64,000 nt of DNA from Novosphingobium sp. B 225 (GTDB taxonomy: Bacteria > Pseudomonadota > Alphaproteobacteria > Sphingomonadales > Sphingomonadaceae). The notes under the pieces are model-generated. The model was not told where the DNA came from, searched no databases, and saw only the letters and a list, made by a program, of their open reading frames with translations. This document shows positions 34,194 through 43,631 of this stretch, piece after piece. The stretch spans positions 18,102 through 82,101 of the forward strand of contig NZ_MWLM01000031.1 in assembly GCF_002198665.1 (NCBI RefSeq). The letters run 5' to 3'. Numbering within the stretch: the first letter of the stretch is position 1; the number at the start of each line of letters is the position of its first letter. Position numbers and translations under genes: made by a program.

Positions 34194-34824
34194 CTGTCAT
34201 CTCCTGCTGGAACAGCATCGCAAAATAGCGTCGCAAATGTTGCAGTTCTTCGCGCGCCACTCCGGCCGCGGCCGCACCGCCTTTCGCCTTGGCCAGCACA
34301 ATGGCGCCCTGGATCACCGCCTGAGCATGACGCGCCAGGCCAGCCGCCGTCACCTCCCTTGCGCCGCTTTGCGCGATAGCTGCGGCGAGGTCTGCTTCCA
34401 GCGCGTGGGCATTGCCCATGATGCTGGCTTCGCAGGCAGCGCGGATCGCTTCGCTGGTCAGGAACACTTCCTGCACCATCGTCCCTGCAACGCACGAAAA
34501 ACTTTCTACGGGGCCTGCCAGCAGGGCAATACGCAGATCGATATAGCCCAGCACTCGCTGGACCGGATATTCCGCATGATGGAACGGCGCTCCGGCGAAG
34601 AACGCGCCGGTGCTGTCCGACCAGTATTTCGCCAGTGCCACGCCCAGCGCTTCCTTCGACGCGAAGTGATGAAAGAAGGCGCCTTTGGTAACCCCGGCGT
34701 GCTGGCACAGCTGATCGACTGAAGTGGCGGAAAATCCCTGTTCGCGAACAAGTTTCACGCCCGCTTCCAGCAATCTGTCGCGGGCAGTTAGGGGGGCGGG
34801 GCGAAAGGCTTGATTCGGGATCAT
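34183..34824 (-). CDS. TetR/AcrR family transcriptional repressor
   Basis: A 213-residue TetR regulator. The DNA-binding domain is at about 10-60: ARDRLLEAGVKLVREQGFSATSVDQLCQHAGVTKGAFFHHFASKEALG (given in parts; the HTH is near TSVDQLCQHAGVTKG). The remainder is a ligand-binding helical domain with SCVAGTMVQEV. Starts at 34824, 34830 and 34836 are all possible. The palindrome at 34835-34852 overlaps this end, so it probably represses its own operon. Ligand unknown. Confidence 0.9.
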   Translation of the reverse strand: MIPNQAFRPAPLTARDRLLEAGVKLVREQGFSATSVDQLCQHAGVTKGAFFHHFASKEALGVALAKYWSDSTGAFFAGAPFHHAEYPVQRVLGYIDLRIALLAGPVESFSCVAGTMVQEVFLTSEAIRAACEASIMGNAHALEADLAAAIAQSGAREVTAAGLARHAQAVIQGAIVLAKAKGGAAAAGVAREELQHLRRYFAMLFQQEMTDAG

Positions 34825-34834
34825 CGCCATAACC

Positions 34835-34852
34835 ATACCAACTGGTCGGTAT
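34835..34852. promoter_or_regulatory. Probable TetR operator
   Basis: ATACCAACTGGTCGGTAT is an imperfect palindrome (ATACC-A/G-AC ... GT-C/T-GGTAT) resembling known AcrR/NemR-type operators. It lies at the 5' end of the TetR gene and about 70 bp from the divergent diguanylate cyclase start, so it could control both directions. Confidence 0.65.
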
Positions 34853-34922
34853 GTTACAATGGTGAATCTGCAAACGACATCCGTTAACCCCTTTTTGGCC
34901 AATTTTGTTTAGAGGTTGCCCG

Positions 34923-36623
34923 ATGGGGAATGCGATCCGCCTCACGATGCGGCTTTTGGCTGCACTGGTGCTTGCGCTGGGCGCGGGCGGCGTGGCGCAT
35001 GCTGCGGTGCCGGTAAGCTCCTGTGTCTTCCCGCTCGATCAATCCCAACCGGGCGCTGCCAAGCTGATTGCACAGGCTACTCCGGTTGCTTGCGCCGCGG
35101 ATCCTCACACGCTTGGCTCTGGAAATTATGGCGTCAGACTGAACTTCGCCCCGCAATTGGTCGATCCGGCTGACCCACTGGTGCTTCGGCACACAAGCGT
35201 TTGGCAAAAGGCTGAACGGATCGTGTTCCGGTATGGGGACGGTTCCACGGCCGAACTGCGCTGGGATTCCTCGAGTGCGGCGCGATATATGACAATTGGC
35301 GCGCAGCTTGAATTCCCGGTTCCCGTCCGCGCCGCGCCGCTCACCGGGGCCTATCTCGAGATCACGGGAAGTGCCAACTGGCGCGGTGTCCTGATCGGGG
35401 CGGGCCTGGGCAAACGGAGCGAGGCGGACCGCGAACAGACTTGGTTGACAGCATTGTATGCCGCGTTCGGGGGTCTGGCGCTGGCACTGATCGTTTACAA
35501 CATGGCGCTTTGGTCTGCACTGCGGCAGCGGTTCCAGCTCTATTACTGCGCAATGGTTGCGGGGCTTGCGGCCTATACCTTTACTTCATCTGGCGCGGTG
35601 CTGCTGGCGTTCCCGTGGCTTGATAACAACGATCGGTTGCGGATCAATTATCTGTTGCTGGTGCTGACCGGGATCGCGGCGTTCCGCTTCATCGTGGATT
35701 ATTTTGGGCAGGAAATGCTGTCCCGGCGGCTGCGCAACCTGATCGCAATACTGGGTTACGCCGCTCTGGCGGTGGCGGTGGCATTTGCCGCGCTGGCCCC
35801 TTGGCAAGGGCATGTGCTTGATACTGCCTACTTCGCCCTCGGTGGGCTCTGGCTGTCGATGCTGGTGCCGATCCTGGTTCAGGCGTGGCGGGCCAGGGCA
35901 AAGCATTTCTGGCTGTTTGTGCTGAGTTGGAGCGCGCCGGTTAGCGCTTCGCTTGTCCGGGCGGCTTATGGTCTGGGCCTGATCGAATACAGCTTTTGGC
36001 TCGACAACGGGAACATGATCGCGCTGTCGATCGAATCGCTGTTTTCAACCCTTCTGATTGTCGCCCGGTTGCGTGATATCAGCGCAGAGCGCGATCTGGC
36101 TCGCGCAGGAGAACGAACCGCGATGCGGCTGGCCAATTCCGATCCGCTGACTGGCCTGCTCAACCGCCGCTCGTTTCTGGATCTGGCGATCGGGCGCGAA
36201 CACCCGCAACGTTTGCTGCTGGTCGACATCGACCATTTCAAGGCGATCAACGATCGTGTCGGCCACCACAACGGCGATGAAGTGCTGTGCGAAGTGGCCA
36301 GGGCGCTGCAGGCAGTTCGACCTGCGGAAAGCCTTGCCGTGCGTTTGGGCGGAGAGGAATTCGCCCTGTTGATCCCCTGCGCTCGCGCCCATGAATGCCG
36401 CCCGGAACAACTGCTGGACGCCGTACGCAGTCACCCGATGCCGCTGGGGACGAAGGTCACGGTCAGCCTGGGCTTTGCTGAAGGTGCCGTGGCAACCCAT
36501 GAAGACTGGAAGCGGTTGTATCGGCTGGCCGATGCCGCGCTCTACCGGGCAAAGGCTGATGGGCGGGACCGCGCCTGCCGTGCGACAGGGTTCGCCTCTG
36601 CACCGCCCGCCCGAATTGCCTGA
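34923..36623 (+). CDS. Membrane diguanylate cyclase with 7TM-DISM sensor
   Basis: A 566-residue GGDEF protein expected to make cyclic di-GMP. After a signal-like N-terminus (LLAALVLALGAGGVAHA, cleavage near 28) comes a periplasmic domain (about 30-170) of the 7TMR-DISM extracellular type, seven hydrophobic helices (about 175-385), a short coiled segment (DISAERDLARAGERT), then GGDEF (about 405-560). The active-site motif is GGEEF at 476-480, so catalysis is likely; no RxxD inhibitory site is seen (RPAES instead). The ATG at 34923 follows AGAGG. It is divergent from the TetR gene and upstream of cobS. Confidence 0.92.
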   Translation: MGNAIRLTMRLLAALVLALGAGGVAHAAVPVSSCVFPLDQSQPGAAKLIAQATPVACAADPHTLGSGNYGVRLNFAPQLVDPADPLVLRHTSVWQKAERIVFRYGDGSTAELRWDSSSAARYMTIGAQLEFPVPVRAAPLTGAYLEITGSANWRGVLIGAGLGKRSEADREQTWLTALYAAFGGLALALIVYNMALWSALRQRFQLYYCAMVAGLAAYTFTSSGAVLLAFPWLDNNDRLRINYLLLVLTGIAAFRFIVDYFGQEMLSRRLRNLIAILGYAALAVAVAFAALAPWQGHVLDTAYFALGGLWLSMLVPILVQAWRARAKHFWLFVLSWSAPVSASLVRAAYGLGLIEYSFWLDNGNMIALSIESLFSTLLIVARLRDISAERDLARAGERTAMRLANSDPLTGLLNRRSFLDLAIGREHPQRLLLVDIDHFKAINDRVGHHNGDEVLCEVARALQAVRPAESLAVRLGGEEFALLIPCARAHECRPEQLLDAVRSHPMPLGTKVTVSLGFAEGAVATHEDWKRLYRLADAALYRAKADGRDRACRATGFASAPPARIA

Positions 36624-36703
36624 CCCCTATCCCCAGCCGGGTCGCATTTTGCAACGCAAAGCTTATTGCACCGCCGCGCGCGCGCGTATAGGCGATGCGA
36701 GCG

Positions 36704-37696
36704 ATGACCCAGACTTCTGATAGCCAGCTCGACACCCGCAATAACACCGTGCTGTCCGCTCCGGACCGCGAAGTGGACGTGCGTGAAACCTTCGGTATCG
36801 ATATCGACATGAAGGTTCCGGCCTTTTCGGTGGCGGACGAACGTGTGCCCGATATTGATCCTACCTATGTGTTCGATCCGGACACCACGCTGGCGATTCT
36901 GGCCGGGTTTGCCTTTAATCGCCGCGTGATGGTGCAGGGCTATCACGGCACCGGCAAATCGACCCACATCGAACAGGTCGCCGCCCGGCTGAACTGGCCG
37001 TGCATCCGTATCAACCTGGATGCGCATATCAGCCGTATCGACCTGATCGGGCGCGATGCGATCGTGTTGCGTGACGGGCTGCAGGTCACCGAATTCCGCG
37101 AAGGGCTGCTGCCCTGGGCGCTGCAGCACCCGGTTGCACTGGTGTTTGACGAATACGACGCGGGCCGTCCGGACGTGATGTTTGTGATCCAGCGCGTGCT
37201 GGAAACCGAAGGCAAGCTGACCTTGCTTGACCAGAACCGGGTGATCCGCCCGAACCCCAACTTCCGCCTGTTCGCCACAGCCAACACGGTCGGGCTGGGC
37301 GATACCAGCGGCCTCTATCACGGCACGCAGGCGATCAACCAGGGGCAGATGGACCGCTGGAATATCGTCGTCGGGCTCAATTATCTGCCCGCCGCGGTGG
37401 AAAGCGAAATCGTGCTCAAGAAGACCACCGGTGTCGCCGATGACGTGGTCGACAAGATGGTCAAGGTCGCCGATCTGACCCGTCAAGGCTTCATCGGCGG
37501 CGATATCTCCACCGTGATGAGCCCGCGCACCGTGATCACCTGGGCGCAGAACACCGCGATCTTCAAGGATCCCGGCTTTGCCTTCCGCCTCTCGTTCCTC
37601 AACAAGTGTGACGAGACAGAGCGGATGCTGGTGGCTGAATACTACCAGCGCGTGTTCGGGCAGGACCTGCCCGAAAGCGTGGTCGGCAAGGCCTGA
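36704..37696 (+). CDS. cobS: Cobaltochelatase subunit CobS
   Basis: AAA+ subunit of the aerobic cobaltochelatase that inserts cobalt into hydrogenobyrinic acid a,c-diamide with CobN and CobT. The 330 residues are normal. Walker A is GYHGTGKST at 79-87 and Walker [10 protein letters not shown] at 144-152; other marks are [15 protein letters not shown] and [18 protein letters not shown]. The ATG at 36695 is an alternative start three codons earlier. It is followed five bases later by a thioredoxin-fold gene, and cobT is not adjacent. Confidence 0.96.
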   Translation: MTQTSDSQLDTRNNTVLSAPDREVDVRETFGIDIDMKVPAFSVADERVPDIDPTYVFDPDTTLAILAGFAFNRRVMVQGYHGTGKSTHIEQVAARLNWPCIRINLDAHISRIDLIGRDAIVLRDGLQVTEFREGLLPWALQHPVALVFDEYDAGRPDVMFVIQRVLETEGKLTLLDQNRVIRPNPNFRLFATANTVGLGDTSGLYHGTQAINQGQMDRWNIVVGLNYLPAAVESEIVLKKTTGVADDVVDKMVKVADLTRQGFIGGDISTVMSPRTVITWAQNTAIFKDPGFAFRLSFLNKCDETERMLVAEYYQRVFGQDLPESVVGKA

Positions 37697-37701
37697 CGCT
37701 G

Positions 37702-38226
37702 ATGTTTGCCTGCCTCGCGCCGCTGTTGCTGGTGGCGGGGGCCGCTCCGCCCGAAACTGCCTCGCCGGCCAAGGACGAGACATGCAAGGTTGAGCCGCGC
37801 AAGCCGATGGCCAGCGCGACCCATTTCTATCCCGCCGATGCCGATGCCAGTGCTGCAGTGGATGCCGCACTGGCCGATGCGGCCAAGGGGCAGAGGATCG
37901 CCCTGATCGTGTTCGGGGCGGATTGGTGTCATGACAGCCGCGCGCTGGCGCGGGTGCTGACGGGCGACGCATTCAAGGCCGAGTTCGCCGAACGCTATTC
38001 GGTGACCTTCATCGACGTCGGCAAGCCCCAGACCGGGGAAGGGCGCAATCTCGAACAGATCGCCCGGTTCGGGGTGAAGCGCCTCAAGAGCACGCCCGCG
38101 ATGTTTGCTGTGGGTGCGAAGGGCAAGGCGATCAACGGCAAGAAGGATGCGCTGTCCTGGCGCAGTGCGGACAGTCGGGGTGATGCCGCAGTGTTGGCGT
38201 GGCTGCGGGGATTGGCGAAGCGCTGA
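37702..38226 (+). CDS. Secreted thioredoxin-fold protein with one active-site cysteine
   Basis: A 174-residue protein with a signal-like start (MFACLAPLLLVAGAAP) and a thioredoxin fold: IALIVFGADWCHDSRALARVL at about 66-86, where the usual CxxC is CHDS (Cys76, Ser79), then cis-Pro context LKSTPAMFAVG. Loss of the second cysteine favours a reductase of mixed disulfides or a non-redox role. It follows cobS by five bases and may be cotranscribed. Probably periplasmic, though the signal is short. Confidence 0.82.
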   Translation: MFACLAPLLLVAGAAPPETASPAKDETCKVEPRKPMASATHFYPADADASAAVDAALADAAKGQRIALIVFGADWCHDSRALARVLTGDAFKAEFAERYSVTFIDVGKPQTGEGRNLEQIARFGVKRLKSTPAMFAVGAKGKAINGKKDALSWRSADSRGDAAVLAWLRGLAKR

Positions 38227-38333
38227 CTCCCTCTCCTCTTCAGAGGAGCGCCCGGGGGATGGTGGCGGCACGCGACCACATCGCCTGAACCGCACCACCT
38301 TCAACCCCCTCCTCTAAAGAGGAAGGGGCTTTG
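38227..38333. repeat. Palindromic intergenic element between convergent genes
   Basis: Left hairpin CTCCTCTTCAGAGGAG and right hairpin CCCCCTCCTCTAAAGAGGAAG flank about 60 bp of GC-rich sequence. It belongs to the same family as the elements at 2414, 13817, 49231 and 63958. It lies exactly between the stops of the thioredoxin-fold and amidohydrolase genes and may also limit read-through. Confidence 0.7.
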
Positions 38334-38341
38334 GTCAGGCT

Positions 38342-41300
38342 CTACCCGTCATCCGAATCTGCATGTGCCGTTTCCCCGCCGCTAGCAGGGCCGGACCAGC
38401 CGCTTGCGCCGTCCTTGCCCTCCCACCAGTATGCCGGGCGCAGCCTTGTGCCGGTCAGTTCCTCGTTCAGCGTGGCCGCATCCATCAGGCGGCCGCCGAT
38501 CATCACTTTGGAGACTTTTTCCGAATTGCGGATATCCTGTGTGGGATCGGCATCGAGCACCACCATGTCCGCCAGCTTGCCTGCTTCGAGCGAGCCGACG
38601 TCTTGATCGTACCCCAGCGACCGCGCGCTTTCGATTGTGCCGGCACGCAAGGCCTCAACCGGGGTCATCCCGCCGCGCACGAACGACCACAGTTCCCAAT
38701 GCGCGCCGATCCCGGCTTCCTGTCCGTGCGCGCCGATCGAAACCGGCACGCCCAGCTTGGCCAGCTTACGCGCCTCGCGCGCACTGTTGCCATCGCGGTA
38801 GTCCTCTTCGGGCGCGAGGGTGCGACGCGCGCTGCCGGCGGTCAGCAGGGCGGATGGCTCATGTTTCTGCAGCAAGGGCTGCTTCCACACTTCGGTATGC
38901 GAACGCCAGTATGGATCGCCCGCCGGGCCGCCATAGGTGACCACCAGTGTCGGCGTATAACCGGTCTTCGATTTGCCGAAGAACTGCAGCACATCGTCAT
39001 AGAACACGTCGAGCGGCAGGTTGTGTTCGATCGTGGTGTTGCCGTCGGCGATCAGGGACATATCGAACCCGAACAGCGATCCGCCTTCGGCCACTGAGCG
39101 GATGCCTTCGGCAAGAGCAGCGGCGGTCACTTGCTGGCGCTGGTCGCGGCGCGGCTGGTTATAGTTCTTCAGGCTGTGCGCGCCCTGTGCCTTGAGGCGG
39201 CGAACGTGCTGCAAGGCATCTTCGTAGGAATTGATCTCGGCATAAACACCGTTCTGCTTGGCGCCATAGACGATCTCGGCAGTCGAGAACGTGCGGGGGC
39301 CGATAACTTTGCCCGCGCGGACCATGTCGAGATTGGGGAAGGCGGTGCGTGCGCTGCTTGAGGGGTCATGCCGGGTGGTCACGCCCAGTGCCAGGTTGAC
39401 CATTTCGACCCAGTTGGCCTGCGGGGTGATTTCATCCACTCCCAAGGGGCCATGGGCGTGGGCATCGACCAGCCCGGGGATGATGGTCTTGCCGCTGGCG
39501 TCAAGTGTAGGGGTGCCGGGCGGGACCGTCACTTCGCCGCGCTTGCCAACTGCCTTGATCCGGTCACCTTCGATCAACAGCACGCCGTCATCGATCACGC
39601 CGCCATCGGCCCCGGCCATAGTCACTACCCGCGCACCAACCAGCGCGACACGCCCGGTGGGTTTGTCGGCCTTGACTGTCATCGAGAGCGAAATGCCAAC
39701 CTTGGGTGGGGTGTATGTCGGCTTGGCGTCCTTGGCGGCAGGCGCATCGGCGAACAGTACGGCGCGTTCGGCGGTATAGACCACCGGGCCCAGCGACCAA
39801 TGGAGCCGCTTGCTGTCTCCGCTCCAATGGATCCAGTCTGCGCCGTTCTCGCTCGCCTTGGTCACCGGCAGTCCGCCGCTCTTGGTGCCGAGCGACACTT
39901 CCTGCGTTCCCGGCAGCAGCGGGGTCACGAACGCCTGATAGTTCTGGCGGAAGGCCAGGGCCTGCCCATCGGGCGAAATGCTGTAATCGTTGACCAACTC
40001 GCCCTTGGCATGGACGCGGCGCGCTTCGCCATTCAGATCATAACTGACAATCGAACTGTCCTTACCGCCTTCAAACACGAATACCCGATCACTGCCCGCG
40101 CCAAACTGGGGCGAGCGGCCATTCTCGGTGATCCGCACTGCGGCTCCGCCAGTGGCAGGCACCCGGTAGATTCCCGGCTCGCTGCCACCGCGCGGGCTGG
40201 TGAGGTAACCGCCGCCATCCTTTTCAAACACCACCAGCTTGCCGTCGGGCGAAAAGCGCGGGTGGGCATAGTGGCCGGGTTGCTGAGTGAGGGCCGTGAC
40301 CTTGCCGCCGCCTGCGCCAATCACTTGTACCGAGCCCAGTCCGGCATCGGTCCAGCGCACGAAAGTGATCTTCTTGCCGTCCGCCGACCACGATGGATAG
40401 GCCTCCATCGCTTCGGCATCGCCGGTCAGGCGGCGCGGCTCACCGCCGCTCGCGCTCTTGAGCCACAGCTTGCCCAGTGTTTCGAACACCACCGTCTTGC
40501 CATCAGGCGACATTTGCGCGCCGCGCGGCATTTTGGTTTGGAAACTGTCCGGCGCAACGGCGACGGGCGGACGCGGCGGATCGATCACGCTGCGGCTGTC
40601 GGCGATGCGGAACGGGATCACACTCGCTTTGTCGCTGGCCGTATCGACCCGGTTGAGTTTGCCCCCGGCCCAGAACGCCAAACTGGCCGAATCCGGCGTC
40701 CAGGCCATATTGGGATAGACGCCCGTCACCGCCCAGGTTTCCTGCACGTCCTGATCGAGCGCGTCATAGACCTTGCGGTCGGTGCCGGTCGCCAGGTCGC
40801 GGACATACAGCTTGGACTTGGTCCGCTCGCGCCGGACATAGGCGATTTTTTTGCCATCGGGCGACGGGGTGGGCCGCACCGCGCCGCCTTCACCGCCGAT
40901 CACGCTTTCGCTTTTGCCCGTATCGAGATCATAGCGCTCAACTTCGAACAGCTGCCCGTTGCTGTCCTGCGCATATTCGAACACCGGCCCCGGTGTGGTA
41001 TTTTTGGTATAGTAGATGTGCTTGCCATCCGGCGCAAAGATCGGCTCGCCCAGTTCTTTCTGGTGCTGCTCGCTCGGCCGCTTGACCAGCAGCACCCCAT
41101 CGCCGCCCGATACGTGATAGAGCCAGACCTCGCCTGTGCCGAGCGAGCGACCGGTGGTGAAGTGCTTTTTGGCGGAAATGAACCGCCCGTCCGGGCTCCA
41201 GCTCGGCTGGTTGAGCAAGCGAAAGCTTTCCTTGGTCACTTGCCGCTTATCACTGCCATCGCGGTTCATGATCCAGATATTGTCGCCGCCGCCCCGGTCA

Positions 41301-41629
41301 GAGGTAAAGGCGATCCGCTTGCCATCGGGGGAAAAGCGCGGCTGGGTTTCATACGGCAGCCCTTCGGCAATCCGCGTCGGGGTGCCGCCCGCAATCGGCA
41401 AGGTGTAGATGTCGCCAAGCAGGTCGAAGGCCAACGTCTGCCCATCGGGGCTGACGTCCAGATTCATCCAGGTGCCTTCACTGGTGTCGATCGGAATCTC
41501 GCGCAGCTTCATGCCTGGTGGGGCTGCAACGTCCCACTTGGGCGCGTCTTCCGCCAGGGCAGGTGCGGCAACCCCGGTCAGGGCAACGGCAAGCGCGAGG
41601 CGCGATGCGGCGCGGATCGATCGGTTCAT
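38342..41629 (-). CDS. Secreted TolB-like beta-propeller / amidohydrolase fusion
   Basis: A 1095-residue protein. After a signal peptide (ALTGVAAPALA near 17-27), about 600 residues consist of repeated PD40/TolB-like blades, each with a W-SPDG(K)-I-F pattern (FSPDGKRIAFTSDRGG; WSADGKKITFV). The C-terminal 400 residues are an amidohydrolase with the metal motif VDAHAHG (about 730), then HNLP, GAHGQEAG and a terminal KLADMVVLDADP. Such fusions are common in sphingomonads and annotated as amidohydrolases of the imidazolonepropionase-like group. A peptide or cyclic amide substrate is possible but not known. Confidence 0.93.
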   Translation of the reverse strand: MNRSIRAASRLALAVALTGVAAPALAEDAPKWDVAAPPGMKLREIPIDTSEGTWMNLDVSPDGQTLAFDLLGDIYTLPIAGGTPTRIAEGLPYETQPRFSPDGKRIAFTSDRGGGDNIWIMNRDGSDKRQVTKESFRLLNQPSWSPDGRFISAKKHFTTGRSLGTGEVWLYHVSGGDGVLLVKRPSEQHQKELGEPIFAPDGKHIYYTKNTTPGPVFEYAQDSNGQLFEVERYDLDTGKSESVIGGEGGAVRPTPSPDGKKIAYVRRERTKSKLYVRDLATGTDRKVYDALDQDVQETWAVTGVYPNMAWTPDSASLAFWAGGKLNRVDTASDKASVIPFRIADSRSVIDPPRPPVAVAPDSFQTKMPRGAQMSPDGKTVVFETLGKLWLKSASGGEPRRLTGDAEAMEAYPSWSADGKKITFVRWTDAGLGSVQVIGAGGGKVTALTQQPGHYAHPRFSPDGKLVVFEKDGGGYLTSPRGGSEPGIYRVPATGGAAVRITENGRSPQFGAGSDRVFVFEGGKDSSIVSYDLNGEARRVHAKGELVNDYSISPDGQALAFRQNYQAFVTPLLPGTQEVSLGTKSGGLPVTKASENGADWIHWSGDSKRLHWSLGPVVYTAERAVLFADAPAAKDAKPTYTPPKVGISLSMTVKADKPTGRVALVGARVVTMAGADGGVIDDGVLLIEGDRIKAVGKRGEVTVPPGTPTLDASGKTIIPGLVDAHAHGPLGVDEITPQANWVEMVNLALGVTTRHDPSSSARTAFPNLDMVRAGKVIGPRTFSTAEIVYGAKQNGVYAEINSYEDALQHVRRLKAQGAHSLKNYNQPRRDQRQQVTAAALAEGIRSVAEGGSLFGFDMSLIADGNTTIEHNLPLDVFYDDVLQFFGKSKTGYTPTLVVTYGGPAGDPYWRSHTEVWKQPLLQKHEPSALLTAGSARRTLAPEEDYRDGNSAREARKLAKLGVPVSIGAHGQEAGIGAHWELWSFVRGGMTPVEALRAGTIESARSLGYDQDVGSLEAGKLADMVVLDADPTQDIRNSEKVSKVMIGGRLMDAATLNEELTGTRLRPAYWWEGKDGASGWSGPASGGETAHADSDDG

Positions 41630-41723
41630 AAGGCAAGACTCCCTGTTGCGCCCATCATGGACGCCCGCCGAGATTGGTCAACGTCGCGTTCTGCAAACGG
41701 CATGGGCCGGGCGGCGAACGGCT

Positions 41724-42830
41724 TTAGCCGTTCGGCACCACCAGATACTTCTCGCCAGTCCGCCGTGCGTTGTATTCGCTCACGGCGTCCTTGGTCAGCA
41801 TCTCTTCCAGGCTGACCCGCGCCTTGTAGTGGCTGGCGAAGGTGGTGGTCAGGTCCTTCATCACCCGCGCGCGCATCCGGCCGACCACTTCCATCCCGGC
41901 CTTCATCATGAACGGTGTCAGCAGCCATCCGGCCAGATCCCAGGTCAGGCCAAACGCACGGTTGAGAATCGTCGGGCCGATATCGAGCGCGCCATAGATG
42001 TAGACCTTCTTGGGTTCGCTCGATCCATACCGGCTGAATGCCGCGCCGCGGCTGGCCGCGGCTTCCATGCAGGTCAAGATCTGGCTGGCAAGCGTGCCGC
42101 CACCGATCGGATCAAAGCCCAGCATTGCCTTGGTTTCGGCTATCGCATCAGTCAGCTGTGCCATGAAATCCGGGTCGGTCATGTTGAGCACGTGGGTCGC
42201 GCCCAGGTCTTTCAGCAGCTTCACCTGTTCTGTGCTGCGCACGATGTTGACCAGCGGGATATTGTCTTCCTGGCAGATCTTGACCAGCATCTGTCCCAGG
42301 TTCGAAGCCGCCGCAGCATGGACGATGCCGGTGTAGCCCTCCAGCTTCATCGTTTCGGTAAAACCGAGTGCGGTCATGGGATTGACGAACGAACTTGCGG
42401 CCTGTTCTGCGCTGACATTGTCATCGACCGGGAAAGCCATCTGCGCCTCGGCAATGGCGTAGCTGGCATAGGCAGTGCCCGGCACGCAGGCGATCCGCTT
42501 GCCCATCAGATGTTCGGCGCCTTCGCCCGCTGCAACCACTGTGCCGGCCGCTTCGTTCCCCGCAGGCATCGCCATGCCGTGCCGTGCCTTGAATGCACGG
42601 GTCGCGCCATCGGGCATCCGGGCCACGACCTTGCCGGGACTATAGACCGCATTGTCGGTATCGGCGCTGGCGAACAGCAGGCCAAGATCCGACGGGTTGA
42701 TCGGGGTCGCTTCCACCTTGATCAGCACCTGCCCGGGCTTTGGCGCATCCCAGGTCTTGTCATTGAGCTGGACGGTCAAGGTGCCGTCCGCATCGAGCTG
42801 GGTGGTCAGTTGCTTGCCGGTAAAGGTCAT
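41724..42830 (-). CDS. Zinc-binding-dehydrogenase-like MDR oxidoreductase
   Basis: A 368-residue medium-chain dehydrogenase/reductase with a GroES-like N-terminal half (GQVLIKVEATPINPSDLGLL) and a Rossmann half (GIVHAAAASNLGQMLVKICQ; near 170-190). The structural zinc cysteine cluster is absent, which points to the quinone oxidoreductase or enoyl reductase side of the family. It is followed 42 bp later by truA on the same strand. No substrate can be named. Confidence 0.87.
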   Translation of the reverse strand: MTFTGKQLTTQLDADGTLTVQLNDKTWDAPKPGQVLIKVEATPINPSDLGLLFASADTDNAVYSPGKVVARMPDGATRAFKARHGMAMPAGNEAAGTVVAAGEGAEHLMGKRIACVPGTAYASYAIAEAQMAFPVDDNVSAEQAASSFVNPMTALGFTETMKLEGYTGIVHAAAASNLGQMLVKICQEDNIPLVNIVRSTEQVKLLKDLGATHVLNMTDPDFMAQLTDAIAETKAMLGFDPIGGGTLASQILTCMEAAASRGAAFSRYGSSEPKKVYIYGALDIGPTILNRAFGLTWDLAGWLLTPFMMKAGMEVVGRMRARVMKDLTTTFASHYKARVSLEEMLTKDAVSEYNARRTGEKYLVVPNG

Positions 42831-42872
42831 TGGTCATCTCCCGATTCTTGTTTCAGAATGCAACCTAGTGAC

Positions 42873-43619
42873 TCATTCGCCGGGGTAAAGCGCCCGCACG
42901 AAATAGAGTCCATCGCTTGGCGCATTGAGGCCGAGTGTCTGCCGGTCACGGGCCGCCAGCGCCTCAGCCACCTGCGCCTCATCCCAGCGGCCCATCCCGA
43001 CGAGCGCGAGGCAGCCAACCATCGAACGGACCTGGTGGTGCAGGAAGCTGCGCGCAGCAGTGCGGATCTGAACTTCATCGCCGATCCGCTCTACGTCCAG
43101 CCGGTCCAGCGTCTTGATCGGGCTTTGTGCCTGGCAATGGACTGAACGGAAGGTGGTGAAATCGTGGCTCCCGATCAAGGCCTGTGCGGCGCGGTGCATC
43201 GCCGCTGCATCGAGCGGCTGGGGCAGCTGCCACAGGCGGTCCCGATCAAGCGTGAGCGGCGCGCGGCGGTTGGCGATCCGATAGACATATTCGCGGCCAA
43301 TGCAGGAAAACCGCGCGTGCCAGTCATCCGGTTTCACCGCACAGGCCGTGACCGCGATCGGATTGGGTCGCAAGTGGTGGTTGAGCGCCTCCATCAGCCG
43401 GAACGGGGCGATGTCCTTGGCCACATCCAGATGCGCCCGCATCGCCAGCGCATGAACCCCGGCATCGGTGCGCCCGGCGGCGTGGAGGGTAACCTGCTCG
43501 CCCGTGGTGGCCAACACCGCTTCCTCTACCGCCTGCTGCACGCTGGGGCCGTGGGCCTGGCGCTGGAGGCCGAAGAACGGGGTGCCATCGAATTCGAGGG
43601 TGAGGGCGAAGCGGGTCAT
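42873..43619 (-). CDS. truA: tRNA pseudouridine(38-40) synthase
   Basis: Isomerises uridine to pseudouridine at positions 38-40 of the tRNA anticodon arm. The 248 residues fit. The catalytic Asp is Asp52 in [10 protein letters not shown]. Other marks are [18 protein letters not shown] at the start, [13 protein letters not shown], and [11 protein letters not shown]. The ATG at 43619 starts the conserved region; the longer frame upstream is translated repeat sequence. It is downstream of fmt, separated by the hairpin repeat at 43632-43696. Confidence 0.96.
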   Translation of the reverse strand: MTRFALTLEFDGTPFFGLQRQAHGPSVQQAVEEAVLATTGEQVTLHAAGRTDAGVHALAMRAHLDVAKDIAPFRLMEALNHHLRPNPIAVTACAVKPDDWHARFSCIGREYVYRIANRRAPLTLDRDRLWQLPQPLDAAAMHRAAQALIGSHDFTTFRSVHCQAQSPIKTLDRLDVERIGDEVQIRTAARSFLHHQVRSMVGCLALVGMGRWDEAQVAEALAARDRQTLGLNAPSDGLYFVRALYPGE

Positions 43620-43631
43620 TTCATTCTCTTG

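Noticed and set aside
39368..41815. 815-residue open frame on the plus strand
   Set aside because: It is exactly antisense to the propeller/amidohydrolase gene, and its translation has no family match I recognise. GC-rich DNA gives such shadow frames often.
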